From NCBI RefSeq assembly GCF_000002865.3, contig NW_001865085.1, positions 74,345 through 138,344 of the forward strand: DNA of 64,000 nucleotides. Direction: 5' to 3'. This document shows, piece after piece, positions 58,758 through 64,000 of the stretch. Position numbers and translations under genes: made by a program. Source of the DNA: Monosiga brevicollis MX1 (taxonomy: Eukaryota; Opisthokonta; Choanoflagellata; Craspedida; Salpingoecidae). Within the stretch, counting starts at the first letter, position 1. Each line of letters opens with the position of its first letter. The notes under the pieces were generated by a model, which had not been told where the DNA came from, searched no databases, and worked only from the letters and a program-made list of their open reading frames with translations.

Positions 58758-61700
58758 GATTTCTGTTTCTTGGACGGAGAGATGAGGCGTCTTCCCCCTT
58801 TTCTAACAAACTTGGTGTGCCATGCTTTAGGCAATGAAAATCATTCGTGAAAACACCAGCAACCTGCGCTGTGCTGATTGCAGCACGGCCAATCCAGACT
58901 GGGCCTCAATCAATCTCGGTACCATGGTCTGCATTGATGTACGTTCTCGCTTAAGGCAAAAGACTTACTTTCAAGATAATGGCTCGGAAGGGGGGGGGGG
59001 GGGGGTTTGTTGCCGGCGCCCTGGTACTCACTCACCGATGAACGAATTTTTGCATTCAAAAGTGTTCGGGCGTTCATCGTAGCATGGGCGTGCACATTAG
59101 CAAGGTGCGGTCTGCCACGCTGGATGATTGGCCGCGCGATTCTCTTGAGGTGATGAAGGCCCTCGGTGTCAAACTGGCCAACACCATTTGGGAAGGCAAC
59201 TTGCCCGAGGGGGTCAAACCTAACATGAATAGCGACCGGCCCACCAAGGAGGATTTCATTCGGCGCAAATATGAAAAGCACGAATTTGTCAAGTTTTGGC
59301 ATGATCCGGCTCGGGACATTAATGAACAATTGTGCGCGGCGGTTCAGCAATCAGAACTGCTGGACACGGCCATGTTACTAGCGGCCGGTGCCGATCCCAA
59401 AGCACAGGAAGCCAATACGGGCCACAGCGCTCTGTATCTCGCTCGTCGTGCCAAGCGCTCGCTCCAAGCAGCACTGCTCTCGCTCAATGGCGCCGTACTG
59501 AGTGCCGACGAACAGCAGAGCCTCAATGCTAGCGTACAAAGCGCCTCCTCAACGGATGGAAACGTCTTTGGACCTGGCGCTACTGACGATGACGATGAGG
59601 GCGAGGATGTCGATTTTCCTGCCCCAACACCCACCCAGTTTGAGGGGCCCCTGGCCTTGTTTGACAGTCGCAGCGCTACTCTGACCCCGTATGATGCCCT
59701 TTACGAGATGGGCGTGCTGCGCCTCAGCCCTCAAGAGGCCTCCACGACCGGTGCAGGCACTCCCGAGGGCGCGCCCACGGCCATGGAAATTCCCTTGCAG
59801 TCGCTCAAGACGGCGCAGGCCACCACGGCCGCAGATATTCTGAACAGTTATGGCCACGGGCAGGCACAGTCCGCCAACAATGAAAACTTGCGTTCTGTCC
59901 TCGCAGCCGAGCATGGCTACCTGTGTGTCACCACGCTGTCAAGTCGCCGCTTTGTGCTGCAAACGGAAACGCCAGAGCAGGCTCGTACCTGGGCCGAGTG
60001 TCTGCAGGCCAACATTGACGCCATTCCGCTGGGCGATCGGGGATTCGACTTTGAAAATTGCAGCTTTGTGGGCCACCTGCAGATTCATCAAGAGGGTGTC
60101 GGCTACAAGCAGCGGTACTTTGCCTTGCAGGGCAAGGCTCTGTCCTACTTTCTTTCGCAAACAGACCCAAACCAGAACGAGATTGACCTGTCAAACTTCT
60201 ACGATGTTGTCGCGGGTCTGGTGCGTTGTGTTATCTTCCGTTTCACTGCTCCTCATCTTGTGTTGTTCCCAACACCGAGTGCACCACGAACGTGACGGCT
60301 CATCTTGCCGTAATGATTTCTCTTGTTATCTTTTGCTTGCGCTGTGCTTAGGCGAGCAGAGGTGTGGACGGCAAGCTCGAGACGAGCAAGTCCCGGGTTG
60401 ATCTCACGCTGGTTGGTGTCCACGACTTGGTTGTACTGCGCGCCAATACGGAGGAAGTGCGGGACGAGTGGTTCCGCCATCTCAAGGCAACCCAAGTCTT
60501 TGGTGCGGAACTCGAGAGCAGCCCGACTCTGGTTCCGCGCGTGGTGGATATGTGTTGCTCCTTCATTGAAACGCGTGGCCTCTTTGAGGAGGGCATCTAC
60601 CGCGTACCTGGCAACGCTGCCACCATGCGCCGCCTCCGCCAGGCCTTTAACATGGACGATACGAGCGTGAAGCTGGATCCGGCCAAAGTATCGGCCACCG
60701 ACGTGGCTGGCTTGTTAAAGCAGTACTTTCGCCAGCTGCCCGAGTCCCTTTTTCCTCGTGCACTTTACGACGGCTTTTTGGACACAATGCGCATTGCCGA
60801 CCATGAGCAACGGTTGTACAACCTAAAACACTACATTGAACAGCTGCCCCCGGCCCATTACCAGACCCTCCGTCGCCTGTGCGCTCATCTGGCTGTGGTT
60901 GCGGAGCATGCGGCCTCGAACAAGATGACCACAACCAACTTGGCAGGGGTGTTTGCGCCCTCGCTCATGCATGTGCAAACTGACAACGAGGCACCACCGG
61001 GCGATGTGGCGCTCATGGCCAAGGAGTACAAGTGCTTGGAAGCATGCATCACCTACCACGAGTGGCTGTTCAACATGGAGCAAAAGTCAGACCACGATCT
61101 CATGCTCAAAGCTGGGCGCCTCAAAATCGAGGCTGCCAAGCAGGCGCATGAGCAGGCACTTTCGACCAAAAAGGGTACCGGCAACCTGGCCGAATTCATT
61201 TTTGAGATTGAGGACGAGATCCACGATACCTCTCACACCTTTCCCCTGAGCAGTGAGACGGTAGCATCAGAGGTTTGTTATCGTGTCCTCGAGACCCGTG
61301 TGCACCTCCTGAGGCTCTAAGCCTGCTCATACTTCATATACCCGTGCTGTTGTTGTTGCTTGGGTGTGAGTAGGTGCTGGCCACCCTGTGTGAGCGGCAA
61401 GGCAGCGAGGTGCAGCCTGGGTTAGCCGTCGTGGAGGTGGTCAATGAGCTCGGCTTGATGCGTCCGCTCGGTACGTCGTTTGCGACTGATTCGTGGTTTG
61501 CAGGGTTTGATTTTGGCTCTGAAGCATTCTTATTCTGATGAATCATTGGGCACACACCTCGTCTCTTTTTGAATCCATGCAGCGGCCTGGGAGTCGCTTT
61601 TTGCAGCCTCAGCTCGGTGGCGAGGACCCTTTCATTTCAAAATTCAGAACAACCCCTTTGACGCCATTCTACACTCAGCCCTGGGTGCTCAGAGCCCTTC

Positions 61701-62216
61701 GACTTGGCTGCACATTCGCTCCGTCGACATGGAAACAGGCAATGGCATCGGTGAGTTGAGCGCACCGACGCACCGTCCGCCGCACTTTTCGGGGTATCTG
61801 TCTCTGCGTCTGTGCCTGTGTCTCTGTGTGTGTCGTCTGGCTTGGGGCGGCTTGGCTCATCTGGCTGTTGCACGAATGTGTGCATAGGACCCTGGACTGG
61901 TGGTCTTTTAGGCCGTGGCAGCGGCTTTCGTCGGTGTTACGCTCGGATCGAGACAACAGGGGCCGATGGCCCAGGAAGCATTGTGGTCTTCAAGGATGAA
62001 ACACTGGCGCAGGAGTTGGGTCGCTTTGCGTTGGACAGCGCTATTCGCGTGTACAGCTTGACGCGGCCACGCAAGCTTCCCACTCCTTTCTCCTTTGTAT
62101 TGCTTCGAGTCACAGCCAGTGCCTATCACGAGACTGTTATTTGTGCGGACTCGCAAGTGGAGTTGGAGCAGTGGTTTGGGCATTGCACGGTCCTGAACCA
62201 GGCTAACTTGCAATAG
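55766..62216 (+). CDS. ARAP: ARAP-type ArfGAP/RhoGAP with SAM, five PH, ankyrin and RA
   Basis: PIP3-responsive dual GAP that acts on Arf and Rho GTPases at the membrane. Exons: 55766-56039, 56299-56841, 56964-57123, 57269-57308, 57406-57505, 57601-57775, 57875-57953, 58092-58208, 58319-58384, 58488-58703, 58831-58938, 59063-60220, 60352-61272, 61374-61470, 61583-61750, 61888-62216; about 1,516 residues. Domains: SAM 1-70; Pro-rich 75-330; PH1 354-455; PH2 464-570; ArfGAP 591-715 with zinc finger CADC..CIDC and catalytic Arg in CSGVHRSMG; ankyrin-like 719-790; PH3 about 820-945; PH4 about 960-1065; RhoGAP 1072-1252 with arginine finger GIYRVPG; RA about 1290-1405; PH5 1415-1515. The order is that of animal ARAP1-3. 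Uncertain points: the junction 56039/56299 (a small alternative exon at 56195-56230 exists) and the weak GTCAAG donor at 58704. Confidence 0.92.
58726..58756. repeat. T run, about 31 bases, in ARAP intron
   Basis: Homopolymer T between the second PH exon and the first ArfGAP exon. Frames read through it give poly-Phe artefacts. Confidence 0.95.
58990..59006. repeat. G run, about 17 bases, in ARAP ArfGAP intron
   Basis: Homopolymer G inside the intron that splits the ArfGAP zinc finger (58939-59062). Confidence 0.95.
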
Positions 62217-62657
62217 CCCTCGTGACTGGTCTCAGCCAAGTTGCCGCTTTGACTTGAACAAACCTTGATTGCTTGACAAGAAGAAGGTTGCAAGGCGAAG
62301 ACCATGTGTGTCTGTGTGTGTGTAGTGAATCTTGTTCGTATCCCAATCCATCTATCCCAGACACTTCTGATCTTGACCTCCTCCCAACTGTTGGTGGACT
62401 GTAACAGGTTTTTTGTTTTTTTGTTTTTTTCGTTCTTTCAATCCTTTCTATTTTTTTTTTTTTTTAAAAACAGCTCCTTGTGTCTGCTTGTACTCGTGTA
62501 TGGGTTTGAGTTGTAGCAGCATTCCGGCGACGAATTGACAACAGCCAGTTGAAGAACACGTTGACATGCTCATGGATCCAATTGATGTTGTCATGCCGTT
62601 GCATTGCACAGCACAAAAAAGAAAAGAGGTTGGAGCAGTAAGAAGACTGCAGAGGCC
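62217..62657. other. Convergent 3' intergenic region
   Basis: 441 bases between ARAP (+) and the ZMYND12-like gene (-). Contains a GT run (62308-62324) and T-rich runs (62409-62466). Nothing coding was recognised. Confidence 0.5.
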
Positions 62658-63744
62658 TCAGGCCTGTTGGGTCTGAATGATACCCGCGAGCAGATCGCGC
62701 ATCTCTTGAAGCTGTGAGACAGGCAGGTCAAGCGGTGAAGCAGCGTGGGCAGATGCCAGCTGAACCTCGGCCAGCTTGAGGTGTTCCTGCCCGATGCGAT
62801 TGCCAGAACGATGCGGGTGAGGGAGCGGGTTTTGCAACCACGGCGAGTGAGGTCGTTTGGGCACGCACCTGGGCCAGGCCAAGGTCATTGAACTGCAGAG
62901 CCAAGGCAGCTTGGCACAAATCGGCAGCCACGGCAAAAGTAATGTCGTATTCCGGAGCTTCGCCGTCACTAAGCATTTGTCTGAGTTGAAAAAGGATGCG
63001 ACGCCCCGCAGTGCGCTCGTACGGCTCGAGGTCCTGCCAAGCGACTTTTTCAGGCTCGAAATGGCTTTGAAGGTGAGCAAACCACACGGCAACAGATTGC
63101 CGTGCATACGTCTGCGTGGGACCAGGTGGTGGCACGAAGTGGTGAGCAAGCAGCGTGGATTAGGAAGATGCACCGAGCGCGCCACACTGACCAAGCCTCG
63201 CGAATAATCCTGGAGACGATCGATGAAGAGAGAGGCCATGGGAAAGTAGGCCAAGGCGACTGCAATGCTATCGTTGCCCGATGCCAGGGAAGCATGGTAA
63301 ATGTCTTCGGCCATGTGGGTCAGGGCCTCGGCCGTGAGTCCTCGGGCCAGATACACGGCGGCCAAGCTGCGATGAAGCTGGGCACGGTGATCGGCCCCCA
63401 CGGTGCCTTGGGTCTTGAGAGCATTCCAGTGAGCCTGCGTCAGGCTTTTCTCCGCCGTGTCAATATCGCCAATAGCTGCGCGCAGCACCAAAGGCAACGA
63501 GATGAGGTCCCCCTTGTCCGGGACAGACAGGCGCCATGGCCAGCTGGGTTCGGCACAACATACCCAGCGCTGCCTCGCCAAAGATGAGCAGAACCTGGAA
63601 CCGCAGCAAATCGCTGAGCTGCGGATGGGCCTGCGCCAATTGCTGGGCCTGCGTGGCAAGCCGCAGACCCTCCTCGTCCCGCTCCCGCGCGAGCTCATCT
63701 CTCGCCGCCAGCAGCAACTGTGTAATCTTCTCCTCAGTCGTCAT
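62658..63744 (-). CDS. ZMYND12-like TPR protein lacking the MYND finger
   Basis: Model complement of 62658-62786, 62869-63111, 63192-63475, 63564-63744; phases (1, 0, 0) agree and give 278 residues. The start is ATG 63744 (MTTEEKITQLLLAARDEL). The middle matches, from memory, the TPR part of animal ZMYND12: AEKSLTQAHWNALKTQG, LHRSLAAVYLARG, EALTHMAEDIYHASLASG and the following FPMASLFIDR align with AEEYLFQAQW..LHRNLGLLYIA..HLANDIYFAS..FHLANIFYD. The MYND zinc finger that begins human ZMYND12 (365 residues) is absent; there are no paired Cys in the first exon. ZMYND12 is an axonemal protein in mammals, so a flagellar role is plausible. Orthology is likely but unproven. Confidence 0.7.
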
Positions 63745-63888
63745 GTCGGTGATCGCCGTCCTCACCAAGACACCCCCAGTCCCTCAAGGCGATTCCTCCC
63801 CTCCCCCTCCTCAACCTGGTCACACCCACCCCCCTCCAATACAGGCACACGGCAAGTCTAACGCGGATTGCGATCACGACCTCGACAG

Positions 63889-63893
<5 letters not shown>
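63745..63893. other. 5' flank of the ZMYND12-like gene
   Basis: About 150 bases of C-rich DNA immediately upstream of the start codon. A codon in frame at 63768 is GTG, so the ATG at 63744 is the better start. No core promoter element is clear. Confidence 0.4.
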
Positions 63894-63934
<41 letters not shown>

Positions 63935-64000
63935 CGCGCGTAAGTTGTTCAGAGAAAATTCAGAGAGAGAGAGAATTCAGAGAACGTGAGAGAGAAAGAG
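63894..64000. repeat. GA microsatellite at right edge
   Basis: (GA)n from about 63894 to 63930, then interrupted GAGA-rich DNA to the window end. Upstream flank of the ZMYND12-like gene. Confidence 0.95.

Noticed and set aside
1-64000. Retroelements, LTR elements, Polintons, DNA transposases, CRISPR arrays, tRNA or rRNA genes
   Set aside because: No reverse transcriptase, integrase, transposase or capsid motifs, no spaced direct-repeat array and no tRNA-like fold were recognised by eye.

Overview
The window looks like nuclear DNA from a choanoflagellate, most likely Monosiga brevicollis or a close relative. This is inferred from content, not from a database hit. The genes are intron-rich with short GT-AG introns and GC-rich exons. 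The set combines a giant cadherin, a receptor with long EGF and TNFR-like arrays and a tyrosine-rich tail, a PTPN13-type KIND-FERM-PDZ-PTP phosphatase, and a full ARAP-type ArfGAP/RhoGAP. It sits beside ordinary eukaryotic genes (TIM17, SNX3, ABCF3). One 50-base N run marks an assembly gap.

Layout. 1-17115 (-): a cadherin of more than 5,430 residues that runs off the left edge. It has an usherin-like head, laminin-EGF, furin-like and LamG domains, about 30 cadherin or cadherin-like repeats and an embedded calsyntenin-like module. 18030-26964 (+): a 15-exon transmembrane receptor, divergent from the cadherin across a 0.9 kb CT-rich gap. 27511-28960 (+): an N-terminally anchored SAM methyltransferase. 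29366-30693 (+): a FAM151/menorin protein. 31754-34831 (+): ABCF3. 35063-35898 (+): an unrecognised 176-residue membrane protein. 36604-45593 (-): the KIND-FERM-6xPDZ-PTP phosphatase. 45594-47683: no supported gene. 47684-48990 (+): SNX3. 49818-51842 (-): a coiled-coil protein. 52116-52165: gap. 52694-53778 (-): TIM17. 53779-55765: simple-sequence-rich intergenic DNA. 55766-62216 (+): ARAP. 62658-63744 (-): a ZMYND12-like TPR protein without a MYND finger. The right end is a GA microsatellite.

Gene models were assembled by hand from frame continuity and GT/AG sites. In each model the exon phases add up to an open frame, which supports them. The least certain junctions are the early exons of the receptor, the proline-rich exons of ARAP and the first junction of the 35063 gene. 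No transposon, CRISPR array, tRNA or rRNA was recognised.

Functionally there is a bias towards cell-surface and cortical biology: adhesion (cadherin, receptor), cortical scaffolding and phosphotyrosine signalling (PTPN13-like), PIP3/Arf/Rho control of actin and membranes (ARAP), and endosome sorting (SNX3). The most novel item is the domain architecture of the giant cadherin. The phase-1 single-module exons of the receptor come second.
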